Positions 15,383 to 26,375 of a stretch of DNA of 64,000 nt are shown piece by piece; the stretch's first letter is position 1, and each line of letters begins with the position of its first letter. The stretch comes from Sediminicoccus rosea (GTDB taxonomy: Bacteria; Pseudomonadota; Alphaproteobacteria; Acetobacterales; Acetobacteraceae), in contig NZ_CP137852.1 in assembly GCF_033547095.1 (NCBI RefSeq), positions 3,527,501-3,591,500 on the forward strand. The letters run 5' to 3'. The position numbers were made by a program, and so were the translations under genes. A model generated the notes under the pieces. It saw only the letters and a list, made by a program, of their open reading frames with translations. It was not told the origin of the DNA and made no database searches.

Positions 15383-17080
15383 ATGACGATCATCGGATGG
15401 GCGCAGATTGCGCTCGTGCTGGGCTGTGCGCTGCTGCTGTCGGTGCCGGCCGGGGCTTGGCTTGCGGCCATCGCCGAGGGGCGGCTCGGGCCGCTCACTC
15501 GGCTGGATATGGCGCTGCTCCGGGGGGCCGGCGTAGATCCGGCGCGCGGCCAATCCTGGCAGGGCTATCTGGCGGCGATGCTGGCCTTCAATGCGGCCGG
15601 GTTCGCTCTGCTCTACGCGATGCTGCGCCTGCAGGGGGTGCTGCCGCTGAACCCGCAGCACTTCGATGGCATCCCGCCCTTCCTCGCCTTCAACACCGCG
15701 ATCTCTTTCGTCACCAACACCAACTGGCAGGCCTATGCGGGCGAGACGGCGATGTCGCATCTCAGCCAGATGACGGGCCTCGCCGTGCAGAACTTCCTTT
15801 CGGCCGCAACGGGCATCGCGCTCGCCTTCGCCGTGATCCGCGCCTTCGCCGCCGGCGGCTTGACGCAACTCGGCAATTTCTGGGCCGACCTGACGCGCGT
15901 GACGCTCTGGCTGCTGCTGCCGGGCGCGGTCCTGGCGGCCGTCGTCTTCATCGCTATGGGCGTGCCGCAGACGCTGGAGGCCGGCGTGACCGCCACGACG
16001 CTGGTCGGCGGCGAGCAGAGTATCCCACTCGGCCCCGTCGGCTTCCAGCTCGCCATCAAGCATCTCGGCACCAATGGCGGTGGCTTTTTCGGGGTGAACT
16101 CACTGCATCCCTTCGAGGGGCCGAGCGCGCTCGCCACCAGCCTGCAGATCATCCTGCAGGTGGTGATCCCCTTTGGCCTCTGCCTCGCCTTCGGCCGCAT
16201 GATCGGCGATGCGCGGCAGGGGCGCGCGCTGCTGGCCGTGATGGTCGGCTTCCTGCTGGCCGCGACGCTTGCCATCTACGCCGCCGAGGCCGCGGGCAAC
16301 CCGCTGCATATCGCGGCCGGGGTCTCCCCCGCGCAAGGCAACATGGAGGGCAAGGATCTCCGCTTCGGCCTGGCGCTCGCCGCCCTCTTCACCGCCACCA
16401 CCACGGGCGCGAGCTGCGGCGCGGTGAATGCGATGCTGGACAGCTTCACGCCGCTGGGTGGCCTCGTGCCGCTCTTCCTCATCCAGCTTGGCGAGGTGCT
16501 GCCGGGCGGCGTGGGCTCCGGCCTCTACGGCATGCTGGTCTTCGCGCTGCTCGCCGTCTTCATCGCCGGGCTGATGGTGGGGCGCACGCCGGAATATCTC
16601 GGCAAGAAGGTGCAGGCGCGCGAGGTGAAGCTCGCCATGCTTGCCGTGCTGGTGCTGCCGGCGGCGATCCTGGGCCTCGCCGGCCTTTCGCTGGTGCTGG
16701 AAGTGGGCACCGCCTCGCTTCAGGATGCCGGGCCGCATGGCCTGACCGAGATGCTCTACGCCTATACCTCGGCGGCAGGGAACAATGGCTCGGCATTTGG
16801 CGGGCTGGCGGCGGATACGCCCTGGCTCAACACCACGCTGGGCTTCGCCATGCTGGCCGGGCGCTTCGGCTTCGCCATCCCCGTGCTCGCCATCGCCGGC
16901 AGCCTGGCCGCCAAGCCGCGCGCGACCGAAGGCCCCGGCACATTGCCGACCCATGGCCCGCTCTTCGCGGGACTGCTGGCCGGCGTCATCCTCATCCTGG
17001 GCGGGTTGCAATACCTGCCCGCCCTCGCCCTCGGCCCGATCGCGGAGCATGTCGCGATGCTCGCCGGGCAGAGCTTCTGA
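15383..17080 (+). CDS. kdpA: KdpA, potassium-binding subunit of K+-transporting ATPase
   Basis: Channel-like, potassium-selective subunit of the high-affinity KdpFABC pump in the inner membrane; 565 residues, the usual length, with about ten hydrophobic segments. Selectivity-filter repeats are visible: [14 protein letters not shown] near residues 112-125, [15 protein letters not shown] near 229-243, [11 protein letters not shown] near 340 and the fourth at [12 protein letters not shown] near 466-477. Scavenges potassium when supply is low. The ATG at 15383 directly follows kdpF, and kdpB begins 11 bases after the stop. The gene looks intact. Confidence 0.97.
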   Translation: MTIIGWAQIALVLGCALLLSVPAGAWLAAIAEGRLGPLTRLDMALLRGAGVDPARGQSWQGYLAAMLAFNAAGFALLYAMLRLQGVLPLNPQHFDGIPPFLAFNTAISFVTNTNWQAYAGETAMSHLSQMTGLAVQNFLSAATGIALAFAVIRAFAAGGLTQLGNFWADLTRVTLWLLLPGAVLAAVVFIAMGVPQTLEAGVTATTLVGGEQSIPLGPVGFQLAIKHLGTNGGGFFGVNSLHPFEGPSALATSLQIILQVVIPFGLCLAFGRMIGDARQGRALLAVMVGFLLAATLAIYAAEAAGNPLHIAAGVSPAQGNMEGKDLRFGLALAALFTATTTGASCGAVNAMLDSFTPLGGLVPLFLIQLGEVLPGGVGSGLYGMLVFALLAVFIAGLMVGRTPEYLGKKVQAREVKLAMLAVLVLPAAILGLAGLSLVLEVGTASLQDAGPHGLTEMLYAYTSAAGNNGSAFGGLAADTPWLNTTLGFAMLAGRFGFAIPVLAIAGSLAAKPRATEGPGTLPTHGPLFAGLLAGVILILGGLQYLPALALGPIAEHVAMLAGQSF

Positions 17081-17091
17081 AGGCCCCCTCC

Positions 17092-19116
<2,025 letters not shown>

Positions 19117-19119
19117 ACC

Positions 19120-19659
19120 ATGCTGCGCCCGCTTCTCTCCCTCCTGCTCGGCGCCACGCTGCTGCTGGGCGTCGTCGTCCCACTCGGCGTCACCGCGCTG
19201 GCCGGGTTGGTGCTGCCCGAGCAGGCTGGCGGGAGCCTGATCCGGCGCGAGGGCCAGGTGATCGGCTCCACGCTGATCGGGCAGAATTTCGACGGGGATC
19301 GCTGGTTCCACGGCCGCCCCTCTGCCACCGCGGCCGCGCCTTATGACGCGAGTTCCTCCGCCGCCTCGCAACTCGGTCCGACCAGTGCCGCGCTGCTGGA
19401 GACCATCACCTCCCGCCTGGCTGGCGCGCGGGATATGCCGGCCGATGCGGTGACCGCCAGCGGCTCGGGCCTGGATCCCCACATCAGCCTGAAGAATGCA
19501 CGCGCCCAGGTGCCGCGCGTGGCCGCCGCACGCAACCTGCCCGAGGCGCGGGTTGCCGCGCTGGTCGCCGCCCAGACCGAAGGCCGGGATTTCGGCCTGC
19601 TGGGCGAGCCGCGCGTGAACGTGCTGCGGCTGAACCTGGTGCTCGAGGCGCTGCGTTGA
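19120..19659 (+). CDS. kdpC: KdpC, subunit of K+-transporting ATPase
   Basis: KdpC, 179 residues, one N-terminal membrane helix (about 5-30, LLLGATLLLGVVVPLGV) and a periplasmic domain. The conserved blocks GSTLIGQNFDGDRWFHGRPSA, shortened here, and SGSGLDPHISLKNARAQVPR are present; KdpC assists potassium binding and assembly of the pump. It follows kdpB by three bases, and the sensor gene kdpD starts 392 bases later after a short possible ORF. Confidence 0.95.
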   Translation: MLRPLLSLLLGATLLLGVVVPLGVTALAGLVLPEQAGGSLIRREGQVIGSTLIGQNFDGDRWFHGRPSATAAAPYDASSSAASQLGPTSAALLETITSRLAGARDMPADAVTASGSGLDPHISLKNARAQVPRVAAARNLPEARVAALVAAQTEGRDFGLLGEPRVNVLRLNLVLEALR

Positions 19660-19764
19660 TGCAGCACTTACACCCAAGCGGGCACTCGCGCATGGCACGC
19701 TTGCGCGGCGACGGCGCATCTTCCGCCCCACTCCCACTTGCAGGCACAAGACCTGCCAGGACCC

Positions 19765-19995
19765 ATGGACGATTCCTTTCGGTTTCACGATCTGCTTTTG
19801 GCCCTCTCGCCCGTGCTGGCGCTGCTCTGGCTCTGGGGCCTTGCCCGCGTGCTGCGCGACCTGCGGCGGCGCGATGTGCCGGGGCCCGACCTCTCGCGCT
19901 GCGGGCTTCCGCGGCGGTCACCCTCCGCCGTCCCGTCATTATGGTGGCTGGCTCGGCGGCGGAGCCATCCGCAGCGTGGCCTCGTCCTGCGTTGA
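19765..19995 (+). CDS. Possible small membrane protein between kdpC and kdpD
   Basis: Open frame of 76 codons starting at an ATG with CCAGGA upstream. It opens MDDSFRFHDLLLALSPVLAL and has one hydrophobic helix (about 9-30, ending LLWLWGLARVL), then a basic Arg-rich tail with no recognisable domain. The membrane helix and the ribosome site favour a real gene; the tail looks compositionally like non-coding GC-rich sequence. I cannot match it to a family. If it is not a gene, 19660-20051 is a plain intergenic stretch within the kdp locus. Confidence 0.35.
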   Translation: MDDSFRFHDLLLALSPVLALLWLWGLARVLRDLRRRDVPGPDLSRCGLPRRSPSAVPSLWWLARRRSHPQRGLVLR

Positions 19996-20051
19996 CGCTG
20001 GCGCGACCGGACCATCGCTGACGTGCGGCGCCGCCTGGCCTATCTTGCCGC

Positions 20052-22742
20052 ATGATGAATTCCGCCGAGCCCGCGCGCCCCGATCCAGACGCCCTGGCCG
20101 AGCTGGCGGCCCGGGACGGGCGCGGCCACCTCAAGGTCTTTCTCGGCGCCGCCCCCGGCGTTGGCAAGACGGTGGAGATGCTGGTCGAGGGCCGCCGCCT
20201 GCACCAGGCCGGGCGGGACGTGCTGATCGGCCTCGTTGAAACCCATGGCCGCGCCGAAACCGAGGCCGCCATCGGCACGCTGCCCCGCTTGCCGCTCAGC
20301 GCCATCGCCTATCGCGGGCAAGTGCTGCACGAGTTCGACCTCGACGCCGCGCTCGCCCGCCGCCCCGCCATACTGCTGCTGGATGAGCTGGCCCACAGCA
20401 ACGCGCCGGGCAGCCGCCACGCCAAGCGCTGGCAGGATGTGGAGGAACTGCGCGACGCCGGCATCGAGGTCTGGACGACCATGAATATCCAGCATCTGGA
20501 GAGCAGCGCCGAGGCCGTAGCGCGCGTGACCGGCGTGCGCGTGGCCGAGACGGTGCCCGATGCTGTGCTGAAGGGGGCCGATGCGGTGGAGCTGGTGGAC
20601 ATCCCGCCGGCCGAGCTGCTGGAGCGCATGCGCGCCGGAAAGATCTATCGCTCCGAGCAGGCCGAGCGTGCGCTGCGTGGCTTCTTCAGGGAGGGCACGC
20701 TGGCTGCGTTGCGCGAATTGGCGCTGCGCCGCACGGCCGACCGCGTGGATGCCGACGTCACTTCCTGGATGCGGCGCAACGCGGTCGCCGGCCCCTGGCC
20801 GGTGGGCGATCGCGTGCTGGTCCTCATCCCCGGCGGCGCCGCGGCCGAACCCGTGCTCCAGCAGGCCCGCCGTTTGGCCGATGCGCTGCACGCGCCACTC
20901 CTGGCCCTGCATGTCGAGCAGCCGGGCCAGACGGAGGATCCGGGGCTCGGGATAGCACTCGCCCAGCAGCTCGGAGCCGAGACCGAGGTCACCGCCGCGA
21001 CGGACCTGCCCGCCGCCATCCTCGCGCATGCCCGCGCGCGGCGTGTTACACACATCATCCTGGGCCGGGGCGCATCGCACTCGTGGCGAAGGGCGCTGGG
21101 ACATCGCCTGATCAGCGCCCTTGCACGCGCGGCACCGGAATTCACCCTGCATGTGGTGCCGAGCCCGGTTGCGGCGCGGAGCCCGGCGCCGGTGCGGCAG
21201 TGGCCCGGCTGGGTTTCCTGGGTCGTGGTCCCGCTGCTGGTCGGCAGCGCCACGCTGGTCTGCGCGGCGCTCGATGGCCGGGTTCCGGATGCCGCCTTTG
21301 GCATGGTCTACTTGGCGGCCACCGTGGCCATCGCCGTCCTGGCCGGCCCGGCCCATGCGGGGGCCGGCGCGGTCCTGTCCTTCCTGCTCTGGAACTTCCT
21401 CTTCCTCCCGCCCCGCTATACCTTGGCCATAGCCTCGGCGCAGGATGTGCTGGGCGCCGTGGTGTTCGGCGCGGTGGCGGCACTGCTTGCCGGAACGACG
21501 GGCCGACTTGGGCGGAATGTGCGCACCGCCGCATCTCGGCTCGCCGCACTTCGGCGCCTCGCCGCCTTGTCGCGCCGGCTCAACGCCCAGGCCTCGATGG
21601 CGGAACTGCAGATGGCGGTGGTGGAAGAGGCGGCACGGATCGCGGGCGGCCCGTCCTGCCTGCTGCTGCCACTGGACGAAGCGCTGGCATCAAGCCTGCC
21701 CGGCCAGTTCACACGCACGGCTGAGGCGCCGGCCGAGCCGGTGCTGCGTGCGGCCCATCCGCCAGATGCGGCGCCCGATGACGGCGCCTTGGCGGCCGCG
21801 CGCTGGGCCCTCGCGAATGGACGCCCTGCGGGCCGGGGCACGGCAACGCTGCCGGCCAGCGCCTGGCGCTTCCTCCCGCTCGTGGCGCAGCGGGAGGGCG
21901 ATGCGATCACCCTGGGCCTGCTCGGCCTGCGCCCCGAGGCCAACGCCTCAGACCCCGAGGCGGATCGCGCGATCGCCGCGCTCCTCGACCAGGCGGCGGT
22001 CGCACTGGAGCGCGCGCGCCTCGCCGATATCGCCGCGAGTGCCCGCGCACGCGGACAGGCCGAGGCGCTGCGTACCGCCCTGCTCACCAGCCTCGGTCAT
22101 GATCTGCGCACCCCGCTCACCGCCATCCGCGGCGCGGCCGAGACGCTGCGCAGCGCCGGCCCCGCGCTCTCCGAGGATACCCGCAGCGACCTGCTGTCCA
22201 GCATCGAGGAGGAGGCGACACGCCTCGCCCGATGGATGTCCGCCATCCTGGATATCGTCCGGCTGGAGACAGGCCAGGTAAAGCCACGGCGCGAGCTTGT
22301 GGACCTCGCGGTGGCGCTGGAGGAAGCGGCCAGCCACGCGGAGCAGACCCATGCCGACCGCGTGGTCCGGCGCGATCTGCTCGCGGGCTTGCCGCAGCCG
22401 CGTCTCGATCCAGCGCTGCTCGACCGCATCCTCGAGAATCTGCTCGACAACGCGCTGAAGTATTCGGCACCCGATGGCCTGGTGCGCCTGGCCGCGCGGT
22501 TGGACGGGAGGGAGATCGTGTTGATCGTCGAGGATGACGGGCCAGGCATCGCGCCCGAGGCGCTGCCCCACGTCTTTGATGCGTTTTTCCGCGCCGCGCG
22601 CAGCGACAGCATCGCGGCCGGCTCCGGCCTCGGTCTCTCCATCTGCCATGGACTGGTCGGCGCGATGGGAGGCCGCATCCAGGCCGAGAGCCCGATCCAT
22701 ACCGGCCGCGGCACGCGGATCACGCTGCGCTTCCCGACATGA
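20052..22742 (+). CDS. kdpD: KdpD, sensor histidine kinase for potassium supply
   Basis: Sensor kinase of the KdpDE pair, 896 residues, full length. Domains in order: KdpD domain (about 24-235) with Walker A GAAPGVGKT and Walker B ILLLDELAHSN; a Usp-like domain (255-375); four close membrane helices of DUF4118 (400-500); a GAF-like region (525-650); a DHp helix pair with phospho-acceptor His683 in HDLRTPLTAI; and the ATPase domain with LLDNALKYS, VEDDGPGIA and GSGLGLSI. It senses low potassium or related envelope signals and phosphorylates KdpE. Two consecutive ATGs (20052, 20055) could serve. kdpE overlaps its end by four bases. Confidence 0.96.
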   Translation: MMNSAEPARPDPDALAELAARDGRGHLKVFLGAAPGVGKTVEMLVEGRRLHQAGRDVLIGLVETHGRAETEAAIGTLPRLPLSAIAYRGQVLHEFDLDAALARRPAILLLDELAHSNAPGSRHAKRWQDVEELRDAGIEVWTTMNIQHLESSAEAVARVTGVRVAETVPDAVLKGADAVELVDIPPAELLERMRAGKIYRSEQAERALRGFFREGTLAALRELALRRTADRVDADVTSWMRRNAVAGPWPVGDRVLVLIPGGAAAEPVLQQARRLADALHAPLLALHVEQPGQTEDPGLGIALAQQLGAETEVTAATDLPAAILAHARARRVTHIILGRGASHSWRRALGHRLISALARAAPEFTLHVVPSPVAARSPAPVRQWPGWVSWVVVPLLVGSATLVCAALDGRVPDAAFGMVYLAATVAIAVLAGPAHAGAGAVLSFLLWNFLFLPPRYTLAIASAQDVLGAVVFGAVAALLAGTTGRLGRNVRTAASRLAALRRLAALSRRLNAQASMAELQMAVVEEAARIAGGPSCLLLPLDEALASSLPGQFTRTAEAPAEPVLRAAHPPDAAPDDGALAAARWALANGRPAGRGTATLPASAWRFLPLVAQREGDAITLGLLGLRPEANASDPEADRAIAALLDQAAVALERARLADIAASARARGQAEALRTALLTSLGHDLRTPLTAIRGAAETLRSAGPALSEDTRSDLLSSIEEEATRLARWMSAILDIVRLETGQVKPRRELVDLAVALEEAASHAEQTHADRVVRRDLLAGLPQPRLDPALLDRILENLLDNALKYSAPDGLVRLAARLDGREIVLIVEDDGPGIAPEALPHVFDAFFRAARSDSIAAGSGLGLSICHGLVGAMGGRIQAESPIHTGRGTRITLRFPT

Positions 22743-23428
22743 CGGCAGCACCACTCCAGGTCCTCGTGGTGGATGACGAGCCGCAGATCCATCGCTTCCT
22801 CGCGCCCGCGCTCGAAGCCGCCGGCTATGCCGCGCTGCGGGCGGAGACTGCCCGCGAGGGGCTGCGCCTTGCCGCATCACGCGGCCCTGCCTGTGTGCTG
22901 CTTGACCTTGGCCTGCCGGACCTGGACGGCAAGGAGGCACTCGCGCGGCTGCGCAGCTTCAGCACAGTGCCGGTCATCGTGATCAGCGCACGCGACCGAG
23001 AGGCGGAGAAAGTCGCGGCACTGGACGCCGGTGCCGACGACTATGTCGAGAAGCCCTTCGGCCTGGCCGAGCTGCTGGCCCGGCTGCGGGCGGCAACGCG
23101 GCGGGCATTGCTGGTGGAGGCCCCTGCGCCGGTGATCACCACGGGCGCGCTGCAGGTGGACCTGGAACGCCGCCTGGCGCGCCTTTCCGGGTCCGAACTC
23201 GCGCTCACGCCGCGGGAGTGGGACCTGCTGGCAGCGCTGGCGCGCAACCTCGGCCGTGTGGTGACGCAGCGGCGGCTGCTGGGAGAGGTATGGGGCCCGG
23301 CACATGTCGAGGACAGCCAATACCTGCGGGTCTATGTGGGCCAGCTTCGCGCCAAGCTAGGCCCGGCAGCGAGCCTGCTGCGGACGGAGCCAGGGGTCGG
23401 ATACCGACTGCTGGAGAGCGAGCCGTAG
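22739..23428 (+). CDS. kdpE: KdpE, OmpR-family response regulator
   Basis: Response regulator of 229 residues. Receiver domain (1-120) with acidic pair in VVDDEP, phospho-acceptor Asp56 (LLDLGLPDLDG), the switch Ser/Thr in VIVISARD and the lysine in YVEKPF; winged-helix DNA-binding domain (about 130-228) with LTPREWDLLAALARNLG and LRVYVGQLRAKL. It should activate kdpFABC, most likely through the direct repeat at 15114-15130. The start overlaps the kdpD stop (ATGA). Confidence 0.95.
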   Translation: MTAAPLQVLVVDDEPQIHRFLAPALEAAGYAALRAETAREGLRLAASRGPACVLLDLGLPDLDGKEALARLRSFSTVPVIVISARDREAEKVAALDAGADDYVEKPFGLAELLARLRAATRRALLVEAPAPVITTGALQVDLERRLARLSGSELALTPREWDLLAALARNLGRVVTQRRLLGEVWGPAHVEDSQYLRVYVGQLRAKLGPAASLLRTEPGVGYRLLESEP

Positions 23429-23443
23429 CGCCACGCGCAGAGT

Positions 23444-23506
23444 CGCCCGGGATTGATGTGCGATGCAGACGGCTTGGCGGCGGCGATGCCGCACGCTTCC
23501 CGGGCG
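23444..23506. terminator. Inverted repeat between convergent kdpE and hybrid-kinase genes
   Basis: CGCCCGGGA (23444-23452) and TCCCGGGCG (23498-23506) are exact inverted copies and enclose a smaller GCGGC/GCCGC stem. It sits in the 115-base gap between two convergent genes and could end both transcripts. No T-run on either side. Confidence 0.4.
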
Positions 23507-23543
23507 CGCAAATGCCGCCACTCGTCCTGCCGCGCATCACGGC

Positions 23544-24848
23544 TCACCAACACGGCTTGGGCTGCGAAGCAACGGGCTCATGGTGCGGCAGGACCAGGAT
23601 CGCCTCGCTGCCGCCGCCCGGCCGCGCGCCCAGCCGGAAGGTGCCGCCATGCGCCGAGGCGACGCGCTGCACCAGGGCCAGGCCCAGTCCCGCGCCAGGC
23701 CAGGCTCGGTCATTCGCGGTATCGGCCTTGAGGAAGACGCTGCCGACCGCGGAGCGGATGGCCTCGGGCACGCCCGGTCCTCGATCCAGCACCTCGATCC
23801 GCGTATGCGCGGGCGCCTCGCAACTCCAGCGCAAGTTGACCACGCCGCCGCGCGGCGATGCCTTGATCGCGTTGTCAGCCAACTGGAAAAAGGCGCGGTC
23901 GATCCGGTCGATATCGCCATAGACGGCGACATCCGCGTCACCCTCGGGCATGAGGGTGACCCCACGCTCGCGCGCCGCGTCGCCCAAAGCCTGAAGGACC
24001 CGCGCGACAAGGCTTGTCACCCAGGCCCCGCCGCGTGGCCCCAGCCCGCCGCCATCCTGGAGCGCCACCACGTCGAGCGCGATCTCGATCAGCTTCAGCA
24101 TCTCGCCACCGGCACGGTGGATCTGCCAAGCATATTCGCGCACATCCTCGGCCGGCAGGTCGGGCGAGGTGGCGATGAACTCGGAGAAGCCCATCACCGG
24201 GATGAGCGGTGTGCGGAGTTCGTGGGACACGACGGAAAGGATGCCCGCCCGGGTCCGCTCGCTATTCTCGAGCGCGCTGCGCGTATTCCTCAGGCCCGAT
24301 TGCGTCTCCTGCAGTTCGCTCGCCAGCCGGCGCCTTTCGTCATCGGCCGCGCGCATTCGCTGCCAGATCTCCGCTTCGCGCGCGGCGCGCGCGCGGCGGG
24401 TCAGGCTGGATTCGACGGCGCGGGAGACGACGGTCATCATCTCGCCGAGGCGCAGCGGCTTGCGGATCAGATCGAAGGCCCGCGCGCGCATGGCGCTGAT
24501 GGCGGCCTCCGTCGTCGCGTAGCCGGTCATGATGATGATCTCGATCGCCTCGGCATCCGGCCGCCCCGCCATCAATCCCTCGGCCAGCAGGAGCCCGTTC
24601 TTCCCGGGCATGGCGATGTCCGAAATCACGACGCAGATGCCGGGGTCGGTCGCCACCAGGCGCTCGGCCTCGCCGGCATCCCGCGCCTGCACCACGTCCG
24701 CACCAGCCTGCTGGAGGTAGCGCGTCAACAGGTCAACGATCGCGTCCTCGTCATCAACGACGAGAATGCGGGCGCCGGCGACGGTGGGGGAATTCGATGT
24801 CGGCATCATCACGTCCGATCGGTCCCGAAGACGGGAGGGCGCTTCCAC
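23544..24848 (-). CDS. Receiver-histidine kinase hybrid (REC-HK)
   Basis: Cytoplasmic two-component protein of 434 residues in the order receiver then kinase, so it may be a kinase whose activity is set by phosphorylation of its own N-terminal receiver. Receiver (about 26-145): VVDDED, phospho-acceptor Asp77 (SDIAMPGKNG), Lys130. A coiled-coil linker follows (145-200), then DHp with His209 in VVSHELRTPLIPV and the ATPase domain (LADNAIKASP, DRGPGVP, GAGLGLALVQR). No membrane segment. I start at the GTG at 24848, 13 bases after the response-regulator stop and preceded by GAGG; ATGs at 24809/24806 are alternatives. It forms a two-gene unit with that regulator. Confidence 0.87.
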   Translation of the reverse strand: MEAPSRLRDRSDVMMPTSNSPTVAGARILVVDDEDAIVDLLTRYLQQAGADVVQARDAGEAERLVATDPGICVVISDIAMPGKNGLLLAEGLMAGRPDAEAIEIIIMTGYATTEAAISAMRARAFDLIRKPLRLGEMMTVVSRAVESSLTRRARAAREAEIWQRMRAADDERRRLASELQETQSGLRNTRSALENSERTRAGILSVVSHELRTPLIPVMGFSEFIATSPDLPAEDVREYAWQIHRAGGEMLKLIEIALDVVALQDGGGLGPRGGAWVTSLVARVLQALGDAARERGVTLMPEGDADVAVYGDIDRIDRAFFQLADNAIKASPRGGVVNLRWSCEAPAHTRIEVLDRGPGVPEAIRSAVGSVFLKADTANDRAWPGAGLGLALVQRVASAHGGTFRLGARPGGGSEAILVLPHHEPVASQPKPCW

Positions 24849-24861
24849 GACCAGGCCTCGC

Positions 24862-25596
24862 CTAAAGGATCAGCCGGTAGCCCTTGCCACGCGCGGCGAC
24901 GATGCGGATCGCGTTGCCGGAAACGCGCTCGATCTTCTGCCGCAGGCTCGAGGCCAACTGGTCCACACCGCGCTGCTGAGGCTGCAGGCGATGTCCCAAC
25001 ACCTTCTCGGCCACGCTCTCGCGCGAGAGCGGCTCGTCGCCTGCCTCGATGAGCTGGGCGAGCAACTCGGCCTCGCCGCTCGTGAGGTTGATGCTGGTGC
25101 CATCGGCGCCGACCACACGCAGGCGGGCCGGATCGAGGGTGGTGCCCTGGACGGTCAGCGGCTTGCGCGGCGCACGGAGCGTGGGGCCAGGCCCGGCGCC
25201 GGGCGGTCTGTCCCGCCCCATTCGGCGCTGCAGTGCGCGGACGCGTGCATTCATCTCGCGCGCCGAGAAGGGCTTGGCGATGTAGTCATCGGCGCCGACT
25301 TCGAGACCGACCACGCGGTCCACCTCATCGGACCGGCCGCTGACGACGATGACGCCGGTCAAGGCGCGGGCCGCGGCTTCGCGCACGATGGTCATGCCGC
25401 TGCCATCGGGCAGGCCCAGATCCACGATGACGATGGCGGGATCGAACTCCTGAAGGCGGGCCAGCCCCTGGTCGAGGGAGTCGGCATGGATGGTGGTCCA
25501 GCCATCCCGCTCGAGCATGGTCAGGATCGTCGCGGCCACGTCCGGCTCATCCTCGACGACGAGGATCGGCCGGTCACCGGGCATGCCCAAATTCAT
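24862..25596 (-). CDS. OmpR-family winged-helix response regulator
   Basis: Response regulator of 244 residues. Receiver (about 10-125) with VVEDEPD, phospho-acceptor Asp59 (IVDLGLPDGSG), VVSGRSDEVD and Lys108 (YIAKPF). A proline-rich linker leads to the OmpR-type winged helix (about 150-243; LTSGEAELLAQLIEAG and DQLASSLRQKIERV). I start at the ATG at 25596, with AGGGTGA eight bases upstream; 25584 is the other candidate. It is the first gene of a pair with the REC-HK hybrid and lies back to back with the large PAS kinase at 26376. Targets are unknown; a CTACA direct repeat upstream of two neighbouring kinase genes is a candidate site. Confidence 0.9.
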   Translation of the reverse strand: MNLGMPGDRPILVVEDEPDVAATILTMLERDGWTTIHADSLDQGLARLQEFDPAIVIVDLGLPDGSGMTIVREAAARALTGVIVVSGRSDEVDRVVGLEVGADDYIAKPFSAREMNARVRALQRRMGRDRPPGAGPGPTLRAPRKPLTVQGTTLDPARLRVVGADGTSINLTSGEAELLAQLIEAGDEPLSRESVAEKVLGHRLQPQQRGVDQLASSLRQKIERVSGNAIRIVAARGKGYRLIL

Positions 25597-26375
25597 GTAA
25601 CGATTCACCCTGAGTGCAATCGATACGAGCATTAGTGAAATCCTCCACCACCTGCAACGATATGCGCGGAGCGGCTGCGCCGGCACGGCACTCTTGTTTT
25701 GCGCGACATGGCTTTCTTTTTGGCCATGAAGGAGTGGCCGCGCGGATCGAGTGCGCGAGCGAGATACTCCCCGCCGCAGCCTGCGGCCCATGACGCAACC
25801 CCTGCGCGCCTGGCAAAGCGTGGACGGAAGACCGCCGTCGAGTTTCCGCAGGGCCCTCCCACATGCCTTAATGGGACGCTGCGCGCCGCGTCGCCTCAAA
25901 GCAGCAATTTTCACGTCGCGCACTCCATTCCGGGGAAGCATCACGCGACGGACAATAATTTCCACACACAAAAATGCATGCTGCGAGTGGTCGGATACTG
26001 TCAGGAAGCCCGCAGAAGTGTAGGCGAACGTGCGCTGGTCCACCCGCATGGGTGGCCGCGCATGCCGCGCCCTGCGGCTACAAAATCCTACATTGCGCCA
26101 TCAAAGGCCGCGTCTTCGCACGCTTGTTCCACCGCAGGACGTTTCACGACCTATCCCGAGGTAAGTGGCGTTTTTTTATTGATCCGACAGCGTTATCACG
26201 ACGCTCGGACATGCCACCGCTCGCGGCGGCATGCAGCGTCAGGGGGGTGACGGCAGATTGCGTGCGTCTCAAGGCAAACAGGCCCGCACGCCAATCGACC
26301 AGGGGCCAGGATCGTCTCCGGGCGGCGGATGCCCGGCCGGCCGGAGGCACCGAAGCAGGAAGAGCACATCTTGCC
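25597..26375. other. Long divergent intergenic region of the kinase island
   Basis: About 780 bases between the response regulator and the large PAS kinase, clearly richer in A/T than the rest of the window (for example TTTTTTTATTG near 26171-26181 and ACAATAATTT near 25951-25960). Frames remain open but none has a ribosome site with a plausible protein. It probably holds promoters for both directions and possibly an untranslated leader; a CTACA direct repeat at 26078-26092 is annotated separately. Confidence 0.5.
26078..26092 (+). promoter_or_regulatory. CTACA-N5-CTACA direct repeat (copy 1)
   Basis: CTACA at 26078-26082 and again at 26088-26092, ten bases apart, in the sequence context CTACAAAATC-CTACATTG. 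The same arrangement with the two flanks swapped occurs at 30728-30742 before the next kinase gene. A ten-base direct repeat is the layout used by OmpR-family dimers, and such a regulator is encoded at 24862. Role inferred. Confidence 0.4.

Noticed and set aside
24813-24829. GATCGG-centred sequence (CGTCCGATCGGTCC) as a fourth TetR operator
   Set aside because: Only the central CCGATCGG part matches; the outer CCG/CGG blocks are missing and it lies at the start of a kinase gene unrelated to the regulon.
25699-26250. 183-codon plus-strand frame in the long intergenic region of the kinase island
   Set aside because: No ribosome site, mixed low-complexity composition and no recognisable motif.
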